Shown piece after piece: positions 25,196 to 37,156 of a DNA stretch of 64,000 nucleotides. The stretch spans positions 1,162,022 to 1,226,021 of the forward strand of contig NW_022985071.1 in the NCBI RefSeq assembly GCF_010015585.1. Reading direction: 5' to 3'. Source of the stretch: Eremomyces bilateralis CBS 781.70. Taxonomy: Eukaryota; Ascomycota; Dothideomycetes; Eremomycetales; Eremomycetaceae. Numbering within the stretch: the stretch's first letter is position 1; the number at the start of each line of letters is the position of its first letter. Below the pieces are notes generated by a model. The model was not told the DNA's origin. It made no database searches and saw only the letters and a program-made list of their open reading frames with translations. The position numbers and the translations under genes were made by a program.

Positions 25196-28122
25196 TCTTG
25201 GGTTTGACACCCCCCCCCTTTTCTACCTTATCCATAATACACCTCTTTTGATATACCTGGGAACTTTGGAGTTCATATGGCTTGTTGATTTATTACTCCT
25301 GTGCTCGAAGGGTCGAGTTTGGGACGCACCAATATCTTGCAGGAATTTTAGCTGGTACACGGGACTCTTTTGCGTGAGGGAGCGTCTGGTCGGTGTTCCG
25401 GGCTAGAAGGGAATCACTCGCGTATTCACGGCTGCTATTTCGTTGGTATGGCTCATCGCGGCTCACAGTGCCTGATGATTCTTTCGTTAATATCCCTGTA
25501 ATTGGATATCTGATGAGAGAATCTGGTCTGGATTTTAGGATTTCCTTGTTCAGATCCCTAGGCAAAATCACCTAGAGGCGTATGGTTTGCGTCCTCCGGA
25601 GTAGTGCCCGTTGGCATTCTTAATGTATATATATATATATCAGCTAATTGCCAGCGGACTGTGATCTCACATTCCATCCTCTCGGGATCCAGTCAGGCGA
25701 TTTGCGCCTGGCACATGGTTCTCGTTATTGAAGTGTTCCGTACAACACCGGATATGGGACTATTTAATGGTATCATCACCGATGGTGGTTCAGTATCGGT
25801 GTGGCCCCTGGAAAGATCTGATATTTGAAAGGGGGAATACACTAGCCAAATTAAGGTTATTATTTAGCTAATAGAGCGAATCGTAAATGGTGCCGTCAGA
25901 AAAATCCTGGCTCTGCCCAGTCCCCACACCAATTTCTCCCCGCATCCGGCTGGTCCTGGTGAACTGGTCTCGGTCTTGATCCTTCAGACTCCAATCCATC
26001 TAAGCTTTCATATCACAAGCTTGATCTTTTTATTACACTCACAAGAGATGGGATACTCACACTCTAACGCCCAGACAAGGGTACAAGAATATAATGCTGA
26101 GGTCAGTATGTACAATGAGGAAACCGGACCCGAAAGACGTGCAGTTTTACGGAATCAGTTCACGGAAACCTGGCCATCAAAACTACGATTCACGGTGCTG
26201 GCGTCAAAGTTCGCATTGACCGAACCAGTACCTAATCACCATATTAACGGACCGGAGGCCCCCAGTGTTAGTTGCAGATTCGATAGAGGATGTCGTTCCG
26301 AATTCAGCAGATCCCAAAGTAAAAAATACTTTACCAACCGTGTGGCACCGATCCAATATCAGATGTAACACGGTCGGTTTCAAAGAGCAGTGGGTGACTC
26401 CAGAAGGAAAGGAGGCGGGGCAGCGTAGGTTCGAAGCGGACTATACCTACCCGGAAACCTAGTCCTCAAGAGCAATGTCCGCCTGAATGTTGCTGATGGA
26501 GCATGCACGCGATACCCGGATCGAAATATGCGAATAGAGAACTTCCGATTTGATAAGACAATCATCAAAGTCTCCTCTCCTCATCCTGGGAATTCAATAT
26601 GCCCTGTATGGATGACCAGGATCTCGATTCTCAATTCTCAACGTCCTCAAATGAACCGGAGGCGAGCAACGATGGCAGCATTGATACCAACATGTCAACC
26701 AACGCGACCATCAGGCGCACCGTTGCTATGTCCTGCCACCATCCTTATCGAAGAAGGTCTGGAACGAGAAGTGACCGGGAGTGTTCTTCCACATACTAGC
26801 CCCTTCAGCGAGCTAAAAGATTTCTTGGAACCGTGGTTCAAAACCATCGAGGTGGAGAACATGCACCACTCGAATGAGGTCAAGGAGATGTTGATTGCTC
26901 TCCATGTGCTAGATAAAGACGGAGTTGGTCCGATTTCAAATGTGACTGTTCAGAATGTCAGACGATATCATACCAAAGGCCAGACAGCAGGTCTGCCGAG
27001 CGTAACCACAGTGAGCAGGTTTGCGGGTCCTTGGAGAATATTTGAAGGCCTAGATTAGATCATTGTAGGGCTCTCACGTTAGTGGAGGCAGGAATAGTGG
27101 ACGTTCATGATGTTGGGGACATTGTTATCGTGAATGATAGGACATATATTGACTCTCTTTGTGGCATCGTCATGGTGGAGACTATGGAGAAAAGTTCCAC
27201 ACAGAATCTCAAGACTTGATGTGCGTAAGAAGGGTAGAGATATTAAACGAGCCGGACTTAGCATTCACGACCAATAATCCAATACATATATACAAAAGAG
27301 TGGCCAGTGAGGTTGGTATAATGCCCCCACTGTCGCGTTACTCTGTAATCCTTTAGATGTATAAGATCATGAGATCATGAGACTCTCCAGGGCCCAACAC
27401 TAAGACAGCGATTTACATTAGCTCAATCGGGACAGCCAAAAGCAAACATGGCATACGGAGTAACGATGAAGAATTTCTTGTGTTCTATTCATCAAGTCAC
27501 AACCGTGAGTCAGCAGTTACCTCTACTTCAAACAGAAACGGACACGAAGCTACTAATAGGGTTCATCGTCTGCCCCTCATGCTTTTGATGCATGTGAAAG
27601 GAGGGGCGCGCACTTTGGCAGCACTCAAGCGCCATGAACATCACAGGATGATGTTCAAGCAACACCATTTACCTATGAACTATACCGGAGTATTCTTCCC
27701 TTTCCCGAGGCATACGTGCCACGCTCAAAACTCTTCTGTTACACCGTCGAGCGATCTGGGCATCTAGAATGCATATCCCCGCAATGAAACCCGCAATCTC
27801 CTATTTCCCCAGACGCCAGAGCCACGCCAACCTCCACCATCCATGATCGTCGCGAGCTGCCATGTGCTGATCATGTCCCAACTCCCCGAGCCGAAAGGCC
27901 GAAGAGCGGACAGGTAAGCTTGGATAGATGCTACCGACAACACGTGAAGATGGGGGTTCAAGCTGACGATAGTATATTTAAATTGGCATGGCGCCTGAAC
28001 TCTGACGATTGATGTTCGATGCTATTCCACCCGTACCTCTTGACTTTATCCTGTAGCTACCTAGACCTTTAGTAGTAGATTTCTTGGATACAGTCCGATA
28101 CACAGTCTATCCGATCGCCATC
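25196..28122. other. Intergenic region, no supported gene
   Basis: About 2.9 kb. A (TA)n tract lies at about 25625-25640. A plus-strand open frame at 26528-27058 has a second half of plausible composition (FSELKDFLEPWFKTIEVEN), but there is no recognisable domain and no convincing start, so it is not called. A CACGTG hexamer at 27941-27946 lies about 180 bp before the next gene. Confidence 0.4.
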
Positions 28123-28934
28123 ATGGATTCCATTGTACAGTACATTTTGAACCGTTCGAAGCTGGAGATCAGCCATATCAAGATCACCAGAGCTACTAAA
28201 GAGTATACCTCCCGATGCATGCCTTCTGTATGAGACTAACACAGCCAATCAGGACATTTTACATGGCCATTGAATGCCGGGTCACGGACACCGGTCCCCT
28301 TGGTGCCACGCTGGCCCCGATGACCGTCGACATGGTTGGTCCGAAAGGCGTGTTCGGTCGCGTTGACCTTCCCGAGGTCAAAACCAAATCGTCCGGCACC
28401 GATGTGAGCATGCCGGACCAGGAAATCCAGATCATCGACATGGAGGCATACCTAGCCTTCACCGAGTCCATCCTGAAGGACGAGGAGCTGACCGTCACCC
28501 TGGACAACGGCAAGGGCGTTGTCAAGGCGCTGATGATGTCGGCGAACATCATCTACCGTAAGGAGGTGCGCATCAAGGGCATGAATGGGCCCAAGAGCGA
28601 GTTCGTCTCGGTCACCCCGGATGGCGCGGGTTACAAAGCCGAAGTGAAGGTGCATAATCCCTCGCCAATTGAGATTGACATGGGAACGACCATCTGGGAG
28701 GTGCAGACGGAAGATGGGAAGAAGCTGTCGGAACAGAGGGGTCGAGTACACATCAACCGCGGCGAGACGACTTACTCTGTGATTGGGACCATCGAACCAG
28801 GTGCAGCGGCTGGATCCGCGGGAAAATTGGTCGGTATTGGCACTGAGGAGGATGCATGGACCAACGAGAGCTTGAAGATCTTATCTGTGCCTTTTGCCCT
28901 TCCAGCAGAATATACCAGCCTGGTGAAGGCTTAG
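28123..28934 (+). CDS. DUF3712-like / LEA-like beta-rich protein, soluble
   Basis: Two exons, 28123-28202 and 28253-28934, with a 50-nt intron, encode 253 residues. The ATG lies in a good context (CATCATGG). The protein reads as an alternating beta-strand domain: PMTVDMVGPKG..FGRVDLPEVK, DQEIQIIDMEAYLAFTESIL, EELTVTLDNGKGVVKAL and a second similar half. This resembles the DUF3712 domain found in fungal membrane proteins, which has an Ig-like or LEA-like fold, but here there is no N-terminal transmembrane segment or signal peptide, so it should be cytoplasmic. No catalytic residues are visible. The family link is from remembered pattern and should be treated as tentative; the gene itself is well supported by splice phase and length. 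Confidence 0.7.
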
Positions 28935-29322
28935 AGCGCCAACATCTATTCTGTTTGACAGCGATATACCAAGCATGCAACATATCCGACACTCAGCTTG
29001 ATCTTGCTCAAATGTCCAGGTAGTCTTGCGGGTGAGCTGCATGCCATTGAGCCTTCAATCTGCTAAGAATGTACACATTATCGTGTTAATGTACCGTAAA
29101 TGACTCCCACAGGTTCAAGTGGCCACTCTTTGCCTTGCTCTGATCAGGAATCAGTGCTAATTTCCCTAATGCAACTTAAAAATAATAGGACTGCATTGAC
29201 CTTGAGACAACATAAAATGATGCGACATCGACTGCAATGCTATGAATAATGGTCCATGGAGAGGCATACACCAACAGATAATACTTCAAGCAACGACAGA
29301 GCTCAGTCAATTGCCGGAGGTT
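28935..29322. other. Short convergent spacer
   Basis: A 388-bp AT-richer spacer lies between convergent stop codons. No feature is seen beyond what termination regions would need. Confidence 0.4.
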
Positions 29323-32259
29323 CTAGTATATTTCCTCTTTTGAGCCATGCCCAACATTCAAGGATGGGAAGGCGCGAGCTCCTTGAGGGGCCAGTAGCGC
29401 GATACGTCCGCATCGTGCGTCTCCCCCATTCTCTACATATGCAGAAGGGGCAGCAGATTTGAAGCCAAAATCGAAGTCAGAAAGCCGTGCATTCCCGGTG
29501 GATGAGTCGCGACTGGCGAAGACTTGCTCCGTGATCGGTAGACTTTGTTGATAGATCAATGCCCATGCGGCAGCACTTCGGGGCGACAATACGCGGTCCG
29601 GACATCCGTCGACTTGAGAAGGTAGATCCAAGACACTCGCTTGACGCAGACTGAGGTTATGTGGGCTCGCCACGTTTGCTTGGGGGGGAGCTGGCAGTGA
29701 TTGTGCGGGTGACAGATCCAGAGTATCTGCGCCAGATTTGCCATCCATTTTCGAATCGACCACGGCCTTTTCAAATCTAATGTCGGGAATCGGGATCGCA
29801 GTACCAGGAGAGTGGGCAGTGGATCGGACTCTATCCACTGCTGATGACGTTGAGTCTGGGAACACAGGTGGAAGCAATTCGAGGTCGGGGTATCGTAGAG
29901 CACCACGTGCCGAGACTGAGGAGCGGTGGCCGTGGCCTTGATGTCGGAATTCGTCGCTCTGGGGGCTGAAAATGCGAGCATACTTTTTAAAAATCGATTT
30001 GCTAAAGTCTATGCTCCTGCTCTTGGGAAGCCCAATGCCTCTCCTCTGGCGACGAAGCCACAATCTAGGCGTTGAGGAAGGCCGAAAAATGGGTCCGCTC
30101 TTCCTCGGCGTCGACTGCTCTACAGCAAAGTCTCGGACAATGACATTGTCGGCAAGGCCAGCGCTCCCAGTACGCTCTTCGCGTGTATGGCTTGGGTACT
30201 GCGCCCAAACGCCTAGCGTAGCAGGGTCAATACCCGAGACTTTGATGACGGGCACGTATCCACAAGATGTACGACTGCGAGAGATGTCGTCGTTGTGTGC
30301 TAAACCGCCGAGTTGATAAAGCGGCTGCAATGAAGGAAACCGCTTCATGGCTTCGTGCTCAGGGGTTTGCTGAAGCGGACTCAGAGAAAGAGATCTCGCA
30401 GATGGAGTATCCACGGCATTCTCAGCAGAGCGAGGGGAGAGGAAGCTATCGATCTTGAAGGACGGAACTCCAGAGACGGAAGGGCTTTCGCGGACACCAA
30501 AGGAAGACCGGTTTTCGTGAGTGGGTAGTGTGGAGGCAGAGCGGGATGGAACACGATTGAGCAAAGACGAACTTCGCTCTCGAGGGGCGTAAGGAGACGT
30601 CTTGCCTTGGTTCTGGGGTAGAAAGAGGGTAGACTTCTCGTTTTCGTTGGCTTGAACCGCTTTCCTCCACATATCGACCGCTTCGCTCCGTTCAAGGACG
30701 GATGGCCGTCGTCCAGAGTTAAGGGTCATTGGGTCGTCGTTGGCTCCGTCATGATAGAGGAACTCTCCGCTTCGAATCTTCTTTTTAGTGACTGTCTGAA
30801 GATATCCAACCACAGAGTCTCGTTTGTTCTTCGGATTCGCTTTGTAACAAATAACATCTGGTGGGTCCCAATCAGGCTGAATAGAATCGATCCCGGAGTC
30901 TCTGCGAGCAGTGGAGCTGTCTGCACTATTGCAATCCCCCAAACCCATCCAATTGTGCGGCCTCTCCTCGAAAGCCGACTGGTAGATGGTGTTTGGCGAC
31001 GGGGTTGTCACATCGTGGTTGGGAGTTTCCAACGCCTTGGCCATGAGGGGAGGAATATCGGGAACCGGAGGGATGTCCTCGTCTTTCATCATCTGGCTAG
31101 ACCTCTGGAGCGGAGTCGTTGGTCGTGATGAAGACACCGACAGCAAATCGTCAGGCTTTGGCGAATCGATGCGGATGCCGGACCCCGATCTAGAAAGGCC
31201 AGTCTTGAGGTGGCGACTTGTAGAAGGGCGAGACACGATGCTGAAGCCGGATTTGGTTCGACAAAGTCCGTAAGAGGGACCGACCGCAACTGACGCACTT
31301 GACGCTCTAGATGTCGATCGTAAAAGGTTTGAAATTCGCATATGTTGGAGGAGGTGTGATCTCGCTGGTGATCCGGCTCCCTGTGCGGGAGGAGAGGAAT
31401 CTTCAACCGTCGAATAAGGATATTCTGCGGGCTCCACTGTCCTGCTGCCACCCACCTTGCCATCAAGCACTGCAATAGGTTCCTCCAATTCGATACCTTG
31501 AAATGAGACCGTTGGCCCATTGCGATTTTCGCATAGATGTGCCCCGAACATACTCGTCTGGTCATGACCATTGTCATGGGAAGCGATTTCAGCTGGCGAC
31601 ACAGTTTCTCGAGCAGTTGACGCTTCCCATTCGCCCTCTAGGGTAATAGGAGCACCACTAGTTCCATGGTCAGTGCTGCACAACTGTGTGATCAGAACTG
31701 GAACTACGAACGGAGAGATATCGCCACAGTCTCGAACTTCCCCTTGAAAATCTGCTTGCACATGGCGAATGGTGACCGGATTGGAAGGAGTTGACACTCG
31801 ATTTACAACGTCAGAACTCATGATGATCTCCGCATCTGAATCATATCCCCCTTCATCCCTGGACTTGTCCGACAGAAGTTCACATCTGGTAAGTTTTTGC
31901 GCTCCCCGAGTGGAATTCTGCGGAGGTGGAGTGCCCTCGGGTTTGGAAAGAGACCGGTGTCGCAGAATGCTTGAGATGGAAGTATTTAGTCCACGCGAGA
32001 GGCGTCTCTGTACTTTCCTGGACCGACTAGGCGAGTGGCCATCCTGTTCGCTTGGACTTGACGACCGTGGGGTATGTGGGCCCACCGGAGACTGTCCCAG
32101 AGGGTTATCGGGAAGATCCGATAGATTGCTGCTAGCGGGAAGTCGCTGCATTGGGCTCTCTTCCGGGAAGCTCCACGAAGTCCGACTTTCAACAGGCCGA
32201 TAGTTCGGAAGGGGAGAACAGGACCGGTCTGGAGAGGGGCAGCAGATATCAAGAGACAT
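29323..32259 (-). CDS. Large Ser/Pro-rich disordered protein, unrecognised
   Basis: A single uninterrupted frame of 978 codons starts at the ATG at 32259 (MSLDICCPSPDRSC). The frame stays open upstream to another ATG at 32508. That extra 83-residue stretch is encoded by strongly pyrimidine-rich DNA and reads as random hydrophobic sequence, so it is more likely the leader. The protein is dominated by Ser, Pro, Arg and Thr, with many SP/TP and RS sites that suggest phosphorylation. A few islands look conserved: RRQRRGIGLPKSRSIDF-like text near the middle-right, and AAAWALIYQQSLPITEQVF near the C-terminus. No enzyme or DNA-binding domain can be seen. I do not recognise it; a cytoskeletal or signalling scaffold is possible but not supported. 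Confidence 0.65.
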   Translation of the reverse strand: MSLDICCPSPDRSCSPLPNYRPVESRTSWSFPEESPMQRLPASSNLSDLPDNPLGQSPVGPHTPRSSSPSEQDGHSPSRSRKVQRRLSRGLNTSISSILRHRSLSKPEGTPPPQNSTRGAQKLTRCELLSDKSRDEGGYDSDAEIIMSSDVVNRVSTPSNPVTIRHVQADFQGEVRDCGDISPFVVPVLITQLCSTDHGTSGAPITLEGEWEASTARETVSPAEIASHDNGHDQTSMFGAHLCENRNGPTVSFQGIELEEPIAVLDGKVGGSRTVEPAEYPYSTVEDSSPPAQGAGSPARSHLLQHMRISNLLRSTSRASSASVAVGPSYGLCRTKSGFSIVSRPSTSRHLKTGLSRSGSGIRIDSPKPDDLLSVSSSRPTTPLQRSSQMMKDEDIPPVPDIPPLMAKALETPNHDVTTPSPNTIYQSAFEERPHNWMGLGDCNSADSSTARRDSGIDSIQPDWDPPDVICYKANPKNKRDSVVGYLQTVTKKKIRSGEFLYHDGANDDPMTLNSGRRPSVLERSEAVDMWRKAVQANENEKSTLFLPQNQGKTSPYAPRERSSSLLNRVPSRSASTLPTHENRSSFGVRESPSVSGVPSFKIDSFLSPRSAENAVDTPSARSLSLSPLQQTPEHEAMKRFPSLQPLYQLGGLAHNDDISRSRTSCGYVPVIKVSGIDPATLGVWAQYPSHTREERTGSAGLADNVIVRDFAVEQSTPRKSGPIFRPSSTPRLWLRRQRRGIGLPKSRSIDFSKSIFKKYARIFSPQSDEFRHQGHGHRSSVSARGALRYPDLELLPPVFPDSTSSAVDRVRSTAHSPGTAIPIPDIRFEKAVVDSKMDGKSGADTLDLSPAQSLPAPPQANVASPHNLSLRQASVLDLPSQVDGCPDRVLSPRSAAAWALIYQQSLPITEQVFASRDSSTGNARLSDFDFGFKSAAPSAYVENGGDARCGRIALLAPQGARAFPSLNVGHGSKEEIY

Positions 32260-32508
32260 AGATACAGAACGAGATAGGGACAACGCTGATACGGGACGAT
32301 ATTGGAGTGATGGTGGACTTAAGCAGATAACAACGACACAAATGTACAAGACACGAAGTGGATTGGTGAAAAAGGAAAATAACATGAAGATGGCGGTGTG
32401 AGGCCGGAGATGCGAGAGAGAGAGAAGCCACGGCCAAGATGCTGAGATCTGTGGTCGTGCCTTCCTCTCTTGCTCAACGTGGACACTTTCGAGTTCAAGA
32501 AGACACAT

Positions 32509-33694
32509 CAGTGTAGATGCAGCAGAGAGGTATAGTATCAGCGTGAGGCATTATACCTCCGCCATCGCCTGCCATCTTGCTGTGACGGCACAGGCATGTT
32601 CAGTGCAACTGAGAGGGCTTAACACGAGCAGGAAGAGGGTTGCCATTGTGCAGATGATGATAGCGATGGCGATGACGATATTATTGTTGCCATCCCGGGA
32701 GAACAGGAACAGATGAATTCTAGCTGAGGCCATCTCGACTTAGACTCCTCAACGCATCTCCCGGTATGTGCAACACGAGCATGAACTCACGTTGTATTAG
32801 CATAACTGAACACAAGAAGAAATCGTTGTTAGGGACTAGTGGAGACCACAAATAACATGAGTACGAATGAAGCATCATGGTAATTAAGTTTAGAGCAGTT
32901 GGCAAAGCCAATGACCTGGTTGGTTTCAGCTTGACACGGGCCATAATAAGGCGATTTCGGTCCATATGTATCATGAAGAGCTTGAGCATATGACATCTGT
33001 GATCTGATAGCTACTCGCTGCCATGAGCCACCCTGGATCCCAATTCAGGCCCGAATTCATGCCCCCTCGGGCAAGCTTGAAGTCCGGACAGGGGGGAGCT
33101 GATATAGCTCATGGATGGCGGTGATGAGGGCATGTCAATTCAGGTACCGGTATTCCCCTCTGTTCTGAATACAGTAGAAAGCACCCGTATCGAGTGGTAG
33201 AAGGTAGAATGTAGCTGTAATGAAAATATCCCGTAAAGCGATGGGATTGCCGTTGAGATCGGTGTCCGCAAATCCACGTGTTGTTGCCAAGACGGAACCC
33301 GATGTCGGTACACGAAAGATGATTCCGTTTTGTGATTGGCTCCATGGGGTCACACCTACCTGCAGCTCCCTGCAACTGCCGACACGCGGAGAGGGACGGA
33401 CCAGGGTCGCGCCTTCTATAGCGACACCACTGAGCACACACGCAATTCGATTCCACTTCACACAATAGAAAAGCACACCAGATGCCCCGCCATTTTTTTC
33501 TCACCCTCCTCACCTCACATCATTCTACCTAGTTTTTCTCTCATCACCTTTCCATTCCCTGATCTCATCTGAGGACTATATCATCTTGCTATTCCTCCCC
33601 TTTCATTCAATTCCCTTCTTGTCAAGTCCTCAAGAACACCTAACCCCTCTTTGCTACACCTCTCCCCATAACTTCCCCGCCTAACCCCGCCAAC
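32509..33694. promoter_or_regulatory. Divergent region upstream of methionine synthase
   Basis: About 1.2 kb lies upstream of metE and of the possible far start of the minus-strand gene. Two motifs stand out: CACGTG (E-box, Cbf1-type) at 33275-33280, and ATTGG within TGTGATTGGC at 33335-33339 (a CCAAT box on the minus strand), 415 and 356 bp before the ATG. From about 33480 to 33690 the sequence is a CT-rich leader. The E-box suits control of sulphur-amino-acid genes, but this is inference. Confidence 0.4.
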
Positions 33695-36104
33695 ATGGTT
33701 CAATCATCAATTCTCGGCTTCCCCCGTATGGGAGTATTGCGAGACCTCAAGAAGGCCAACGAGGCCTATTGGGCAGGCAAGCTCTCTCGTGACGACCTTT
33801 TGGCCGAGGGCAAGAGGCTGCGTTTGGCCCACTGGCAGATTCAGAAGAATGCTGGTGTCGACATCATCCCCAGCAACGACTTCGCCTTCTACGATCATGT
33901 CCTAGACCACATCCAGCTCTTCAATGCCATCCCGGAGCGATACTCCAAGCATGGGCTCAACCCGCTTGACGAGCTCTTCGCCATGGGCCGTGGCCACCAA
34001 AAGGATGGCATCGATGTTCCATCACTGGTGAGGATCTCTGGAGAAACAGTATGCATATATTTTGCTGACATGACGTGATTTAGGAAATGGTCAAATGGTT
34101 TGACTCCAACTACCACTATGTGAAGCCCACCTTCCAAGATGGTCAATCGTTCAAGCTCGGGTCCAACCCAAAGCCCATTGCTGAATTCAACGAGGCCAAG
34201 GCGGCTGGCATCGTCACTCGACCAGTCATTCTTGGTCCCGTTTCCTTCCTCCACCTCGGCAAGGCCGATCGTGACCAGAGTGTGAAGCCCATTGAGCTCC
34301 TTGAGAAGCTCCTCCCTGTCTACGAGGAACTCCTTGCTGGCCTCAAGGCTGCTGGTGCCGAGACTGTTCAGATCGACGAACCTATCCTAGTTTACGACCT
34401 TCCCGCTGAGGTAAAGGGTGCGTTCAAGCCTGCCTACGAGCGCCTCTCCGGTGCCAACCTCCCCAAGCTCGTCTTGGCTACCTACTTCGGTGACATTGTC
34501 CACAACATCGAGGTTCTCCCTTCAATTCAGAACCTCCATGGCCTCCACATCGACCTTGTCCGCAACCCTGAACAACTCGATACCGTCATCGGTGCCATTG
34601 GCTCGAGCCAAATCCTGTCGTGCGGTGTTGTCGATGGACGTAACATCTGGAAGACGAACTTCAAGCGCGCCATTGAAACCGTCGAAGCTGCCATCCAAAA
34701 GCTTGGCAAGGATCGCGTGCTAGTCGCTACCTCCAGCTCTCTGCTCCACGTCCCCCACACTCTGACCAGCGAGAAGAAGCTCGATTCCGAAGTTCGGGAC
34801 TGGTTCTCTTTCGCAAGCGAAAAGGCCGTTGAGGTCACCATCATTGCTAAGGCCGTCACCGATGGCCCTGCCGCTGTCAGGGACGAGCTCGAGGCCAACG
34901 CCAAGTCCATGCAATCCCGTGCCTCCTCCAAGCGCACCAATGACCCCAAAGTCAAGGAGCGACAAGAGAAGGTGACCAAAGAGATGCACGAACGTGCTTC
35001 GCAGTTCCCCGAGCGATACGCTCAGCAGCGCGAGCATCTCAAACTCCCCTTGTTCCCGACCACCACCATTGGATCTTTCCCCCAGACCAAGGAGATTCGT
35101 ATCCAGCGTAACAAGTTTACCAAGGGCGAAATCACCCCTGCGGAGTACGAGAAGTTCATCGAGAAGGAGATCGATGACGTCATCAGAATCCAGGATGAAC
35201 TTGACCTCGATGTCTTCGTCCACGGAGAGCCAGAGCGCAATGACATGGTTCAATACTTCGGTGAGCGACTCACAGGCTACGTGTTCACCACCCATGCTTG
35301 GGTCCAGAGCTATGGCTCTCGCTGCGTCCGCCCCCCGATCATCGTCGGCGATATCTCCCGCCCAGCCTCCATGACCGTCAAGGAATCCAAGTATGCGGCT
35401 CAGAACTCCAAGAAGCCAATGAAAGGGATGTTGACGGGGCCTATCACGGACCTGCGATGGTCATTCCCGCGTGACGACGTCCACCAGAGTGTGCAGGCTC
35501 AACAGCTTGCCTTGGCCCTCCGCGATGAAGTCATTGATTTGGAGGCTGCCGGGATCTATGTCATCCAAGTCGATGAACCAGCTCTGCGTGAAGGTCTCCC
35601 TCTGCGCGCTGGCCCTGAGCGTGAGAAGTACCTTTCCTGGGCTGTGGACGCCTTCAAGCTCGCCTGCGCTGGCGTCAAGGATTCCACTCAAATCCACTCT
35701 CACTTCTGCTACTCCGAATTCCAGGACTTCTTCCACGCCATTGCTGCCCTCGATGCCGACGTCCTGTCCATTGAGAACTCCAAGAGCGATGCCAAACTGC
35801 TCAAGGTTTTCGTTGACGAGGCTTATCCTCGCCACATCGGCCCTGGTGTCTATGATATCCACTCGCCCCGTATCCCGAGCGAGCAGGAGATCAAGGACCG
35901 CATCGAAGAGATGTTGCAGTATGTTCCACTCCACTAATACACCTGTGATGTTGATGCTTACCAGTCTTTAGGTATCTGCGACCCGAGCAGCTCTGGATCA
36001 ACCCTGATTGCGGTCTGAAGACTCGCCAGTGGACGGAGACGAAGGCTGCCTTGGTCAACATGGTCAACGCTGCCAAGTTCTACCGTGCGAAGTACACCAA
36101 GTAG
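33695..36104 (+). CDS. MET6: Cobalamin-independent methionine synthase (5-methyltetrahydropteroyltriglutamate-homocysteine methyltransferase)
   Basis: Exons 33695-34027, 34084-35918 and 35972-36104 give 766 residues, the usual length of fungal Met6/MetE/MetH. The enzyme moves the methyl group of methyltetrahydrofolate triglutamate to homocysteine, the last step of methionine synthesis, in the cytosol. The start [13 protein letters not shown] and the tandem-barrel layout are typical. The zinc ligands of the catalytic barrel are all present: His651 and Cys653 in HSHFCYSEF, Glu675 in SIENSKSD and Cys736 in NPDCGLKTR (residue numbers are from a hand count). Codon use is strongly biased to C-ending codons, as expected for a highly expressed gene. 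The two introns are 56 and 53 nt. The leader is CT-rich. Confidence 0.97.
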
Positions 36105-37156
36105 AGCAAGTCTATAGTGGGGGAACAGGCACCGGATTGCATCCGCTGTCGCCTCAACTCATTTCTTCTTCGCATTCTGTCTTAGCATTGCATGAGCAAG
36201 GCCATGGGCCAAAAGTTTAGCATTCAACATCTTGCTTAACTGAAAAAGTCAACCACATTTTTATACCACAAGAGCGATCTCAACATCGGCGTTGCTCATC
36301 AATCAACCGGACAGAACGGTCTGGGTCGGCGTTTCCATGGCTTTTTCGTCCGAGCAAGTACGCTCGTCATTACCTAGCATAGTCGGCATTCATGCCCTGC
36401 AGAACTAATTCAACACTGTGGGGTTGTATCAACTTGCCTCTGCAGAGTGGATGCGCCTCTGGCTATTCCATAATGAACAAACATTCTGACAAACATTGGA
36501 GACATTCTGATGTCCATCTGTCCGTGTTTGTGTCCGCCATGAGTCTTTTGGTCCCCCAAAAGGGACGATATCAATAGTCGTGACCCATAGCTCCAGAGCT
36601 TCAAACCCAGCCGTAGTCGGATTTGACTTATCACCTCTAGAGTGACAATAGTGCAATATTGACGATTGCTCTGATTTAGGTCGGCTTGTGAATTCCATGA
36701 AAGCTTCAACAGCACGACTCACGCTCAAAGCGTGGCCTATCAGACATAATTCATAATACACAAAGTAATACAGGTCCTGTCGTTTGCCACAGGGTCTCCA
36801 AAACGGGCGGCGGGGGCGCCCAAAAATAGGCGGTAGGGGTGTCTAGAATCGGTGGAGGTGGATCAACAGTAATTCCTGTTAGAACATGATTTCAAAATAA
36901 ACCAATCAGAGCGCAGAATATTTACGACACGTGGTCGAGGCACGAAAAAAAGGGTATACAGCGTTTCAGGGGATGGGATAGATGTCCCATACATATTAGA
37001 TCAAATGACTTCTTGCAATGGTATCTAACTGACGTGGTATATAGAGCTGCGCGACGGGAAATGCTTTGATGAATGAAATAAAGCAATTCGAATTAATTCC
37101 ACCCCTGGAATATGGGAATACTGGAAGGAACCCCTGAACCGCTAGGGATGATCTTC
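36105..37156. other. Convergent intergenic spacer
   Basis: About 1.05 kb between convergent genes. A G-rich stretch lies at about 36795-36860 (GGGCGGCGGGGGCG, then GGCGGTAGGGGTG), and an isolated CCAATCAGA at about 36901. No gene is supported. Confidence 0.4.

Noticed and set aside
25625-25640. TA dinucleotide tract
   Set aside because: Ordinary microsatellite without flanking structure.
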